Origin: Magnetococcales bacterium
GTDB taxonomy: Bacteria > Pseudomonadota > Magnetococcia > Magnetococcales > DC0425bin3
DNA length: 41,931 nucleotides
Direction of reading: 5' to 3'
NCBI GenBank assembly: GCA_015231175.1
Contig: JADGBZ010000015.1
Coordinates: forward strand, 1 to 41,931
This document shows, piece by piece, positions 27,501 to 34,679 of this stretch. The translations under genes and the position numbers were made by a program. The notes below the pieces were generated by a model. It was not told where the DNA came from, ran no database searches, and saw only the letters and a list, made by a program, of their open reading frames with translations. Position 1 is the first letter of the stretch. Each line of letters starts with the position of its first letter.

Positions 27501-30500
27501 GGGTACGGCGGCGGGGTTGCGCACCATCACCGGCAACGTCACCAACACAGGCCGTATTCTGGTCCATCATAACCTGACCATCAACAACACCGGCGCCACC
27601 TTCGATACCAGCAGCGGCACCATCGATCTGTCCACCCTGAGCCCCAGCCCCACGTTGACCATCGACTCCGGCACCACCCGGTTTGGCGCCGGCACCACCC
27701 TTTTGGGGTTCGGCTATCTGGTATTGGCGAACGCCCACACCCTGGACCTGACGGGAAATTATAACCATCAAACCCCGGCGCATCTGGACCTGCTCCACGG
27801 CACGGTGACCATCCAGGGTTCCGGCTACACCTTCACGAACGCTGCCGCCTCCATCCTGAACCTGGACAACGATCACTTTTCCGCCGGGCTGACCCTGAGC
27901 AACAGCGGCACCATCAATGTATTACGTTCTTCCGGTACGCTGACCATCGACGGTTCCTCCAGTAACAACGTCGGCGCCGTGCTGGCCATCGGCATCGGCG
28001 GCACCGGCAACGCGGCTCTGGCTGTCACGACCAGCTTCACCAACGCCGGAACCATCATTCTGGATAACGAGAGCAGCACCGCCGGCAACAGCACGCTCTA
28101 CGCCAACAGCAACGGTGTCATTCTGACCAATTCCGGTCGCATCTGGTCGCGGGATTCCGGTGGCACGGCAGCCGGGATGCATACGATTTATGGCTGCATC
28201 GTCAACTCCGGCGTCATCGATGTGGATTATAATCTGCTTATTGGCAATACCGGCACCTTGGCCACTTTTGACACCTCGGCTGGTACCATCAATCTGGGTA
28301 CGGGCGCCGTTCTGACCATTTCCGGTGGCACCACGGTATTTGGCACCGGCACCGTCCTGAATGGCAATGGCTCGATTCACCTGGCTGGAACCCAGACCTT
28401 GATGTTGGCAAGCAACTACACCTACAGCATGCCCTCCTTCAATCTGGTTTTCTATGGTGCGGTGACGGTTACAGCCGTATCGCCCACCACCTTCATGATC
28501 GCGGCCAGTGGCGCACTGGACATGGATGGCGACACATTCGCCACCCAAGTCGGGTTGGTCAACCTTGGATTTTTGAGCTTTGGCGGTACCGGCAACCATA
28601 TCGACGGCACCCTGACAAACGATGGCGTTCTGTACGTCGATGGCTACAGCTATGCAGCGACCGAAGCCATCTTTGCCAGCGGTTTCACCAATGCCGGCAC
28701 CCTGGTTCTTGACGACACCGCCGCCAATGCCAGCGCGGTCCTGTTACAGATCAATTCGGGCACATTGATCAATACAGGCACCCTCCAGATGCAAAATTCC
28801 GGAGCCGGCACCGCAAGCACCTTCCATATCGATGGACATCTCAGCAATCAAGGTAGCATGTACCTGATCGGCAATCACAGCACCTTGATGTTGGATCATG
28901 CGGCAGTTTTTGGAACATTTGTCAACAACGGCACCCTGTCGATCCTCTCCGACAGTGCAACGCTCAAGATCTCCGGCCTGCCCAGCACGACATTCACCAA
29001 TGATGTCAATGGTCTTATTTCCGGAATCGGGACGATCGACGTTTCGGATCCCGATGTGACCTTCATCAACAACGGCAGGATCCTGCCGGGTCTGACCACG
29101 ACCGGCAACCTGACCATTCAAGGCCCCGTCACTTTTGGCAATACCGGTACGCTCGAACTCTTTTTGGAAAGCAGCCAGAGCTTTGACAAGTTGACGGCCA
29201 GCAGCGTCGATCTGAACAACGCCTCCGATACCGTGGTTCTTCATTTCTACAACTACTTTGTGCCTGCGCATGGTCAGACATTCGACATCATGTCAGCTTC
29301 TTCCGTTTCCGGAGTATTTGACTATTATGCCCATGCTCTGGGGACGGACTGGACCTTTACCCAGGCTTTTGCAGGCGGCCAGTACCAGGTGACGGCCCAC
29401 AAGGCCATCGATGCAGCCACGTCGTTGGGCAATATCACCGGAATTCGCGGATTTTCTCTGCAAGGCGCTGCCGCCGGCGACAATTCCGGCAACGTGGTCG
29501 GATCGGCTGGAGACTTTAACGGCGACGGTTTTTCCGACGTTCTGGTCACATCCGAAAACAACGACGTTTCGGCCAGCAACGCCGGCGCCACCTACGTGAT
29601 ATTCGGCACGTCAGCGGGCGTCACCTCGCCTCAATCTCTCACAGGCAGTGGTTTTACCGCTGTTGGCGTTGCGGTCAACGACTTTTCCGGAAGCTCGGCG
29701 GCCTCTGCCGGCGATGTCAACGGCGACGGCGTGGACGATTTGATCATCGGCGCCAAAGGGGCGGATGTGGTCAATGGCGGAACCATGACGGATGCCGGTG
29801 CAGCCTCCATTATTTTTGGTCAAACAACCTGGTCTGCCGACCCTTTCAATCTGTCGAGTCTGAATGGCGGCAACGGCTTTACGTTGACCGGCGGCGCTGC
29901 GGACGATTTTCTGGGACATGCGGTTCATGGCGCCGGCGACATCAATGGCGATGGCTACGATGACATCATTGTGGGCGCCTACAAAACCAATACCAACCAA
30001 GGCAGCGCTTATGTCGTATTTGGTCATGGCGGCACGTTTACCCCCACTCTCGCAGTCAGTGCCCTGGATGGCAGCAACGGTTTCACCATGAACGGTATCA
30101 CCACGAGCCAGACAGGATATTCAGTCAGCTCTGCCGGGGATGTGAACGGCGATGGGTATGACGACATCCTGGTTGGCACATCCGCCACCGTCAACTCGGC
30201 TGTTCCCGGCAAGGCCTTTCTGGTTTATGGGAAAGGTTCAGCTTTTGACGCCACCCTGAATCTCGCCACCATGACTTCCACCGATGGCGTCACCCTGGTC
30301 GGCGCCAACAATGGCGACTCCCTGGGTTTGGGGGTCGATGGCGCCGGAGATGTCAACGGCGATGGTTACCAGGATATCATCGTCAGCGCCAGTAACTTTG
30401 ACCTCTCCTCCGACGCCGGCGCCGGCGCAACCTATGTGATTTTCGGTTCGGCCTCCCTACCGGGTTCCATCGCCGTCTCCTCCCTGGATGGCAACGATGG

Positions 30501-31473
30501 ATTTGCCATGTATGGCATGGCTGGCTCCGACCATGCCGGATCCTCGGTCGCAGGGGTGGGAGATGTGAATGGCGACGGTTTCGATGACGTTCTGGTCGGC
30601 GCCCTTCAAGCCGATCCTGGAGCCATTGCCGATGCCGGTCAGGCCTATCTGATTTTCGGCGCTCCCAATGTTGGCAATGGGGGTTCCCTGAATCTTTCCG
30701 CCCTGGATGGCCATAATGGCTTGGCCCTGAACGGGGATCACTCTGGTGATTGGGCGGGAAGTTCCGTGGGCGCGGGCGGTGATTTCAACGGTGATGGCTT
30801 GAACGATTTCATGGTCGGCGCCACCAGGGATGCCGTTGGCGCCAACGCCCTTGCCGGGATCAGCACCCTGGTCTATGGAGATAATTTCCCGGGAAAAATC
30901 AATTTCAAGGGCAATACCGGCAACAATACCATCGTCGGCTCCGGAGCTGATGAAAACCTGGTCGGCGGCGCCGGCAACGACACCCTGGATGGGGGCAGCG
31001 GCAACGATGTCCTGATGGGAGGCCAAGGGGATGACATCCTCTTTCACGACTCCGCGGACACCCGCGCCGTGGTGGGTGGTTCTGGCGTGGACACCTTGTA
31101 CCTCCATGGCACGGTTCCCTCGCTGAACTTACATACGAACACGGCCATAAAGGGCATCGACATCATCAACATGAACACTGACGCCGGAGCGAACAACCTT
31201 GAGCTCAACATGAACGATGTGCTGAAAATCTCCGACCACAACGCGCTGATCGTCATGGGCGATGCCGCCGACACCGTGACGGCCAATTCCCTGGATGGCT
31301 GGACCAGGGCAGCGTCCACCACGGTCCACGTCAACGGCCAGAATTTAAGTGTCAGCTCTACCGGGCTGACCGAGTTGGGCGGCCATACGTTTGATGTCTA
31401 TACCGCTCCGGTCAACCACCTGGGGGTGTTGTTGATCGAGGATCCGATCCTGCCAAGCAGCGGCATCATCTGA
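21583..31473 (+). CDS. Giant type I secreted FecR/cadherin-like/FG-GAP/RTX surface protein
   Basis: Predicted 3,296 residues with no signal peptide, as expected for type I export. In order: N-terminal region with a FecR domain (about 135-245); a Lys/Asp/Glu-rich then GPDFG-repeat low-complexity region (306-500); VCBS- and Ig/cadherin-like domains (570-1147), including one opening SGLNYQTATQSG; nine 44-50-residue repeats (1182-1616); four repeats, the first three of about 215 residues, of beta-helix character (1617-2606); seven FG-GAP repeats with D-x-NGDG calcium loops (2620-3103), enough for one seven-bladed propeller; RTX nonapeptides GGAGNDTLD, GGSGNDVLM and GGQGDDILF (near 3113-3150); and a C-terminal tail that should hold the export signal. 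Probably a calcium-stabilised adhesin. ATG 21583 is chosen over an upstream TTG. A TolC-like gene follows. Confidence 0.9.
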   Translation: MAIHASPNSTTSLAGSGEARPLPVANPHDGTIHVTPDGGQVYLPDASFLLTGEYTRSGADLIIENVAGERVVIEGYFAGKNHPLLKLANEATVTPDTVEALLLNPVAPYMVAGPTFWPGGEAESPVIGHVDRVVGRVFARDRNGESRLLQKGDSIHLGDVIDTGKESLLKLLLNDDTMFQLGENARGILTQYIFDPGSASGKFAATVLQGIFRYVSGKLAHLSKTGQHTVIKTPVATIGIRGSALDGEVTPAGETTVVHTSGVLSIGDAQGQGSITLTTPGTATAVSFTGGPPKPVFKAPDTFMAKLNSQLSTQVFEQKEHAEQKQIEQKIEQHKEEQKQEQGKEKSDKADAKTGEAAGDKGEQKGDEKGKGDDAKKDEAKADDAKKDDAQKDNAKKDDAQKDDVSAKTDDAKSGPDFGEDRPPEKSGDDTKKAPSGGPDFGAGDAPRPDGPGKAAGPDFGDGAPKPPADTGQAKPGAGTNNPAGGPDFGVGPIPGSNSGEPVRLGSALPPGNLPGQPETTAKTFGTTLAPPPSDAAKHLLPSPTNNLPAAGTQPSLVETQNVKLPPHPGSDTLDAQEQGALTIPPAKLLANDQDPRGSSHLKIDPQGFDFSKLLGKIAVGSDGTLTYQPDGRFDHLNPGETATETFSYTVANSHGLVATAPVVVTITGENDAPTVNNTLVTNQNFILGKAFSYVVDAETFSDVDTGDKLTYSANLAGGSALPSWLKFDPATATFSGTAGADATNDVQVQVTATDTSQASVSANLTLQPLAQGVFLDGAVSGLNYQTATQSGLTDSQGNFLYRPNETIKFYVGNFYLGQSAGGSVVTPVDIADAGNSTRVANTLQLLQMADADHDLSNGIQISAATSAVISGLNLNLDTPLTETNFAPLLSQNGGTFITQSQAWSHFGQTLGNLSSEKGGFTGLSISSNTLSAGATAGAAVGTLTAQAPAGATPVVQIIGGADAGLFEVNNGVLQLKAGAVLDFANHPTLEAEFLTTDAKGGIPPRVDALTITLTNPNHAPTLAGHASIPAHTSDLASSGATVGALFVGLFKDADTSDRLAGVAVVNNPATISQGVWQYSVDGGANWTALGAASDGAKAIALSAASQVRFLPAAGYTGLAPELSVRALDSSYKGNWSSTNAIVQVDTTTTGGSTPISTTTIPLGVDLTFYQGAPYPFGVVFDTVANLTANAGGYINAAQRVTVVDTATVAQLATIDALTPGTVVPTSLADTAAHLAGSAGVYVTGAVNVTVSDAASLAQLTAIDAATTGTMTYSTGGIADTATYLAVNAGGYVTGAVDVTVTDTATIAQLAAIDALTTGTMTYSAGGIADTAANLAAHAGGYVTGAIDVTVTDTATIAQLTAIDALTTGTLTYSAGEIVDTAANFVANVGGLVTGTINVTLSDAATIAQLTAIDALTAGTLDYTTGGIIDTAANLATNAGGYVDSSTNVTVSDTQTLAQLAAIDTVTGTVTATHVSDTWAHLTANTGGYVTRFTDVAVTDTATMGQLAALDLAAGVVTATQITDAVGQLFVNAGGYITGNVAVTVTDAATIAQLTAIDALTTGAVTPTTIIDTAANLAGNVGGYVGGGIHCIITDTATSAQLTTIDGLTTGTLTVLNNVDLVGNYSNPSPSLNLLAAAVTINGGGYTLDNPNGSTLNLDDDSFASVPTLSTLSNSGTIHIQRSPGTVTVHGAYLNNAASVLAIGVGGTTSLTGAAIAFASGLTNAGVIALDNHDASTADASLTITAGTLTNSGTLWSLNSGGAVAGVRTITGNVTNSGTIDVDYDLTVAGGTLDTSYGTLDLAAGTTLVANACTIVIGAGTSLIGTGVLRPDSSFDMTDSFAYGNTVTLDLLHSTVTIRGAFSFGLLNGSHLAMDDDIVDENTTISNDGTVEIQRHAGTVTINGTWYNQPPNGSLVIGKGGSGGSADIVFASGFTNYNLIELDNESSSTDEASLTITSGTLTNPGTIWSHDSGGTAAGLRTITGNVTNTGRILVHHNLTINNTGATFDTSSGTIDLSTLSPSPTLTIDSGTTRFGAGTTLLGFGYLVLANAHTLDLTGNYNHQTPAHLDLLHGTVTIQGSGYTFTNAAASILNLDNDHFSAGLTLSNSGTINVLRSSGTLTIDGSSSNNVGAVLAIGIGGTGNAALAVTTSFTNAGTIILDNESSTAGNSTLYANSNGVILTNSGRIWSRDSGGTAAGMHTIYGCIVNSGVIDVDYNLLIGNTGTLATFDTSAGTINLGTGAVLTISGGTTVFGTGTVLNGNGSIHLAGTQTLMLASNYTYSMPSFNLVFYGAVTVTAVSPTTFMIAASGALDMDGDTFATQVGLVNLGFLSFGGTGNHIDGTLTNDGVLYVDGYSYAATEAIFASGFTNAGTLVLDDTAANASAVLLQINSGTLINTGTLQMQNSGAGTASTFHIDGHLSNQGSMYLIGNHSTLMLDHAAVFGTFVNNGTLSILSDSATLKISGLPSTTFTNDVNGLISGIGTIDVSDPDVTFINNGRILPGLTTTGNLTIQGPVTFGNTGTLELFLESSQSFDKLTASSVDLNNASDTVVLHFYNYFVPAHGQTFDIMSASSVSGVFDYYAHALGTDWTFTQAFAGGQYQVTAHKAIDAATSLGNITGIRGFSLQGAAAGDNSGNVVGSAGDFNGDGFSDVLVTSENNDVSASNAGATYVIFGTSAGVTSPQSLTGSGFTAVGVAVNDFSGSSAASAGDVNGDGVDDLIIGAKGADVVNGGTMTDAGAASIIFGQTTWSADPFNLSSLNGGNGFTLTGGAADDFLGHAVHGAGDINGDGYDDIIVGAYKTNTNQGSAYVVFGHGGTFTPTLAVSALDGSNGFTMNGITTSQTGYSVSSAGDVNGDGYDDILVGTSATVNSAVPGKAFLVYGKGSAFDATLNLATMTSTDGVTLVGANNGDSLGLGVDGAGDVNGDGYQDIIVSASNFDLSSDAGAGATYVIFGSASLPGSIAVSSLDGNDGFAMYGMAGSDHAGSSVAGVGDVNGDGFDDVLVGALQADPGAIADAGQAYLIFGAPNVGNGGSLNLSALDGHNGLALNGDHSGDWAGSSVGAGGDFNGDGLNDFMVGATRDAVGANALAGISTLVYGDNFPGKINFKGNTGNNTIVGSGADENLVGGAGNDTLDGGSGNDVLMGGQGDDILFHDSADTRAVVGGSGVDTLYLHGTVPSLNLHTNTAIKGIDIINMNTDAGANNLELNMNDVLKISDHNALIVMGDAADTVTANSLDGWTRAASTTVHVNGQNLSVSSTGLTELGGHTFDVYTAPVNHLGVLLIEDPILPSSGII
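22500..23080 (+). repeat. Low-complexity coding repeats (K/D/Q-rich, then GPDFG)
   Basis: Within the giant gene, 22540-22810 encodes runs of Lys, Asp, Glu, Gln and Ala with short duplicated units (for example KKDDAQKD twice). From 22822 to 23060, four GPDFG motifs are spaced by Pro/Gly/Asp-rich linkers. This looks like a flexible spacer between the FecR head and the folded domains. Confidence 0.85.
25126..26430 (+). repeat. Nine coding repeats of 44-50 residues
   Basis: Nine in-frame units each begin with DTAANLA-type sequence, pass AGGYVTGA, then VTVTDTATIAQL, and end AIDALTTGT. Units 3 to 5 are almost identical in DNA, suggesting recent duplication; the outer ones are more diverged. The regular hydrophobic spacing suggests a solenoid. 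I do not recognise a named family with confidence. Confidence 0.9.
26431..29400 (+). repeat. Four large coding repeats of beta-helix character
   Basis: Units start near 26431, 27067, 27727 and 28387. Each runs through a LDLLHGTVTI-like opening, LSNSGTI, FASGFTNAG, a LDNESS turn, a DSGGTAAG motif in units A-C, and a GTLxTS segment. The first three are close relatives; the fourth is diverged and extended. Frequent N-S-G-T and N-A-G-T turns resemble autotransporter passenger helices. Confidence 0.85.
29440..30890 (+). repeat. Seven FG-GAP repeats
   Basis: Seven units each contain AGDxNGDGxxDxxVG followed by a YVIFG or related strand, spaced about 65-75 residues. Seven is the number needed to close a single beta-propeller like that of integrin alpha chains. 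Confidence 0.92.
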
Positions 31474-31487
31474 GGCCCGCCATTCCG

Positions 31488-31507
31488 TGCCGGGTACTGA
31501 ACGGTTA
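31488..31507 (+). repeat. Solo end of the 147-bp element
   Basis: GCCGGGTACTGAACGGTTAT matches the inverted right end of the copy at 13892-13908 with one or two changes. Nothing else of the element remains. It begins 14 bases after the giant gene's stop codon. Confidence 0.6.
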
Positions 31508-31652
31508 TCACGACTCGTTTATTTTTGTCGGGATGGGGCAGCCTTGGTTTGAATCCAAGCTGGATTATCTCCATTTCGAGATGTATGATCCTGTGAAGAA
31601 ATTGGCAGAGGGTTATCGTTTCCCGACAGTTCGGTCATGGTGGACATCACAC

Positions 31653-33419
31653 ATGCTAGGGGTTGTTGATCTCTCCACTCTGGGCGGAGCGTCCCGGCGC
31701 GCGATTGCCAATCGTATCCGGGCACGTTGCCATTTGTGGAGATGGAGCGTGATGGCCCTCCTGATCCTGCCGGCACCAGCTTCGGCCACAACCCTCCTGG
31801 AGGCCACCGCTCACGCACTCAAGTCCAATCCTGAAGTGTTGGCTGCCTTGGAAAATCAGCGCGCCGTGCGCAATCAGATTGATGGGGCCAGGGCCGGATA
31901 CCTCCCCACCCTGGACACCGCCACGGCCTACGGTCGTGAATGGAGCAACAACACGACGACCCGGGGTCTGGGGTTGAACGGCCTGACGCTCACCAACGGG
32001 CAATCCAGCATCACCCTCTCCCAACTGCTCTACGACGCCGGCACCACGGCAGCCAACTCGGCCAAGGCGCAAGCCGCCTATGCCTCGGCCACCTTCGGAT
32101 TTCATCGTGTCGCGGAAGCCTTGCTGCAATCGGCCACGGATGCCTACCTGGAGTCCCTGAAACAGCAGGAACTTCTTGCCCTTTTGCAAGACAACGTCCG
32201 TCTGCATCAGGACATTCTGGAAAAGATCCAGGCCAAGTTCAAAAGCGGCGCCGGCAACGAGGCCGACGTTCAGCAAACCGAGACCCGTCTGGCCCTGGTT
32301 TCGGCCAATCGCGTGGCCACCCTGGGGGCATTGCGGATAGCCGAAGCCCGTTATCTGCGCATCACAGGCTTGCCGCCCAGGGATCTGCTTCGGCCTGAGG
32401 TCCATCTCGCCGCTATCCCCGTAAACTGGGATGTGGCGGAAGCTGCCGCTTTGCAATCTCACCCGGCCATTCTGGCGGTGCAACAGGATCTTGCCGCCGC
32501 GCAACACGACCTGGAGGCCATCAAGGGGAGCTTTCGTCCCAACATCAAGATGGATATCCTCTACGGAAACAATGCCAACCAGAGTGGGACGGTGGGTTAT
32601 GCACAAAATGTCTCCGCTCTGGTCAAAATGAACTACAACCTGTTTCGGGGTGGCGCCGACAATGCCCGGAAGCACGAATCCATGCAGCGCATCACCCAGA
32701 TGCAGCAGGTTTTGGAACAAACCCGCCGCACTGTCCGGGAAACCCTGCGCACCGCCTGGGAAGGTTTGGAAGCTGCGCGGGATCGCCTTGAATTTCTTGA
32801 GAAGCACGTTGCCATCAGCAGCAAGGTCTCCGCAGCCTATGGCGATCAGTTCAAAATAGGCAAACGCACCCTTCTGGATGTTCTTAACTCGGAAACCGAA
32901 CTGTTCACGGCCAAGTCCACCTTAACCACCGAACAGTTCAACCTTTTGGCCAACGCCTTCCGGGTCATGGGCGGCATGGGGAAACTTCAGGAGTTTCTCG
33001 GCGTGCAGAACCCACACACGGACCCGGCCACGACCGCGACCCCGGCTCTCCCTCTCCCTGTGACAGCTTTCCAGGAGACGATTGCCAGACTGGCTTCGGA
33101 CAGCTTCCCCACCCCCCCGAACCCACCCGCAAACCCGGCGCTCGATGGATCCCCCACCCACCCGAATCCGGGAGCCCATCCCGACCCGTCGGAAAGCACC
33201 GCACCCCTCGATTTGGACAACGTCCCACCCCCCGACCCGGAGGGGATCCATTTCTCGTCCCAAACTCCCTCCGTCCAGATTCCTCTCCCCGAGCGCACCC
33301 CACCATCCGTGGCAACACCCGCCCCCAAAAGGGTAGCTCCAGAAAAAGCAACCCTCGCACCCTCTTCGCCGACACCGGAGCCATCATCAAAATCAACCGA
33401 GACAGCCTACCCCTGGTAA
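31653..33419 (+). CDS. TolC-family outer membrane channel with proline-rich tail
   Basis: Predicted 588-residue outer membrane efflux protein, the exit duct of type I secretion. After a signal sequence ending LLILPAPASA, two outer-membrane-factor repeats follow with the usual long helices (for example VAEALLQSATDAYLESL, and later TVRETLRTAWEGLEAARDRL) and the YxxGKRTLLDVLNSE motif. The last 130 residues are Pro/Ser/Thr-rich and not part of TolC. ATG 31653 with GGTGGA upstream is chosen; ATG 31533 is possible but would give an overlong leader. Being directly after the giant RTX gene, it very likely exports that protein. No ABC transporter or adaptor gene is next to it. Confidence 0.88.
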   Translation: MLGVVDLSTLGGASRRAIANRIRARCHLWRWSVMALLILPAPASATTLLEATAHALKSNPEVLAALENQRAVRNQIDGARAGYLPTLDTATAYGREWSNNTTTRGLGLNGLTLTNGQSSITLSQLLYDAGTTAANSAKAQAAYASATFGFHRVAEALLQSATDAYLESLKQQELLALLQDNVRLHQDILEKIQAKFKSGAGNEADVQQTETRLALVSANRVATLGALRIAEARYLRITGLPPRDLLRPEVHLAAIPVNWDVAEAAALQSHPAILAVQQDLAAAQHDLEAIKGSFRPNIKMDILYGNNANQSGTVGYAQNVSALVKMNYNLFRGGADNARKHESMQRITQMQQVLEQTRRTVRETLRTAWEGLEAARDRLEFLEKHVAISSKVSAAYGDQFKIGKRTLLDVLNSETELFTAKSTLTTEQFNLLANAFRVMGGMGKLQEFLGVQNPHTDPATTATPALPLPVTAFQETIARLASDSFPTPPNPPANPALDGSPTHPNPGAHPDPSESTAPLDLDNVPPPDPEGIHFSSQTPSVQIPLPERTPPSVATPAPKRVAPEKATLAPSSPTPEPSSKSTETAYPW

Positions 33420-33423
33420 CAAC

Positions 33424-33461
33424 ACCGGGCACGAAAGACCGAACGTCCGGGCACGAAGGAC
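33424..33461 (+). repeat. Short direct repeat, 22-bp period
   Basis: CCGGGCACGAAAGACC (33424-33439) recurs as CCGGGCACGAAGGACC (33446-33461), just after the channel gene's stop. Meaning unknown. Confidence 0.6.
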
Positions 33462-33509
33462 CAAATACCGAAGGGAAAGAGAACTCTTCCGGTCGGATCG
33501 CGCCCGAAA

Positions 33510-33797
33510 TCAAGCCTGAATGTCGATCCCGGCAGCCGCCGGGGATCCGGATTGACCGCCCCCCAGAACGGTCTCCTGTGTGTGCATGGATGTTGCGCGG
33601 CTCACATCAGGGGTTTGGGCACGAACCTCCCGGTTAAGCAGGCTGGACCGCACATCGACCTGGACGGCATCCCGATGCAGACTGTTCTCAATGCTGGACC
33701 TGGTTCCCCGGGAGACACTCTGGTTAAGGCTGTTCAAATATTGCGTGCGGCCATGGGCCGAGGCGTCGTTGGAAGCGGTAATGGCGGCGACAGTCAT
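33510..33797 (-). CDS. Small hypothetical protein (95 residues)
   Basis: The ATG at 33795-33797 has a good ribosome site, GGGAG about eight bases upstream, and the frame has no competing start near it, which is the main support. The protein is hydrophilic and Ser/Gln/Asp-rich, without signal peptide or membrane segment. Its C-terminus GIDIQA and length faintly recall small YjfB-like putative motility proteins, but I would not assign it. It lies convergent to the TolC-like gene and divergent from the PilZ gene. Frames on the plus strand across the same DNA have no ribosome site. Confidence 0.5.
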   Translation of the reverse strand: MTVAAITASNDASAHGRTQYLNSLNQSVSRGTRSSIENSLHRDAVQVDVRSSLLNREVRAQTPDVSRATSMHTQETVLGGGQSGSPAAAGIDIQA

Positions 33798-34068
33798 TGT
33801 ATCATCTCCCTGCCTATTCGGATATCCAACCCTCCACCGGGTTGCACGGTCTATGCTACCCATCCCACCGGGGGAGGTCAACCCAATCCTGGCTTTATTT
33901 GATTGAATATATTTATTAACACAAAGAAATATTTATTTTTTCAGCCGCCGGCCATTCTCTGGTGAAAAATCTTCTTGCAAGCGAGGTCTGGACTGCTATG
34001 ATGAGACGCATCGTGGGCGTGTGCGTTGGGTGTTCTTCATTGCGGGGGATTGCAGGGGGTGTCGCACC

Positions 34069-34428
34069 ATGATTTTCAGCTTTGATTCTTTTTCATTTTG
34101 CGAAGAAAAACAAAACGAGAGAAGAGTCTCATCGCGCATCTGCCACAGCAGACAGGTCACACTGGAGCTGACCAAAAACCGCACCGTTTTGGGTGTTACG
34201 GAAAATGTTGGGTGCGGAGGGGCCTTCGTACGCATTGAGAGCCCCATGTGGTCCTTGACACCTGGGGCCACCTGCCAATTGCGCCTGCTTGGCAGGCCAA
34301 CAGCCACGGCTTGGCCATGCCGGCTGGTTCGCACGGAGCGAAGCGGTGTTGGGGTCGAAATATTGAACGACGCGACTCACTTCCTGGGAGAGTGTGACAT
34401 CTCCCGCAAGGTCATGACCTGCCAGTAA
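34069..34428 (+). CDS. PilZ-domain protein
   Basis: Predicted 119-residue single-domain PilZ protein; PilZ domains bind cyclic di-GMP and alter surface or motility machines. The RRVSSR segment gives the RxxxR motif, followed about 25 residues later by ENVGCGGAF. The second motif is normally D/N-x-S-x-x-G; here the Ser position is Gly, so binding may be weakened or altered. Start ATG 34069 has AGGGGG upstream; a GTG at 34021 is less likely. It sits next to FecR and OmpA-type genes, suggesting control of envelope functions. Confidence 0.8.
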   Translation: MIFSFDSFSFCEEKQNERRVSSRICHSRQVTLELTKNRTVLGVTENVGCGGAFVRIESPMWSLTPGATCQLRLLGRPTATAWPCRLVRTERSGVGVEILNDATHFLGECDISRKVMTCQ

Positions 34429-34470
34429 CCTCATTTCTCCTTTTTGGTGGCCACTGGCGTACTTCGGTAT

Positions 34471-34491
34471 GCTTATTGCTGAGCAATAAGC
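34471..34491. promoter_or_regulatory. Perfect 9-bp palindrome upstream of the FecR gene
   Basis: GCTTATTGC and GCAATAAGC flank TGA, a perfect 9-bp inverted repeat, in the 251-base gap between the PilZ and FecR genes. Neither side has a T tract, so a Rho-independent terminator is unlikely. The sequence fits a dimeric regulator's operator or a stable mRNA hairpin. Apart from this I see nothing in the gap. Confidence 0.5.
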
Positions 34492-34679
34492 CCAGCCATA
34501 CTCTTCTTTTGGCGTGGCGCCTGCCTTTGGAGGGTGGCCGTGGGTTTTGCGGTGGCGCCGTCACTTTGTACGTTTATTTTTCCGGTGAATGAATCTACCA
34601 TGCCGGAAGCGGGTATCGGGTGGTCCAAGGGTGCGTTATGGAACGGAAAGCGGCAAATCATCAGGAAAAGGGTGCGTCC

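Noticed and set aside
31533-31652. Upstream ATG as start of the TolC-like protein
   Set aside because: It would place about 70 residues before the signal-peptide hydrophobic core and has no ribosome site; ATG 31653 has GGTGGA upstream.
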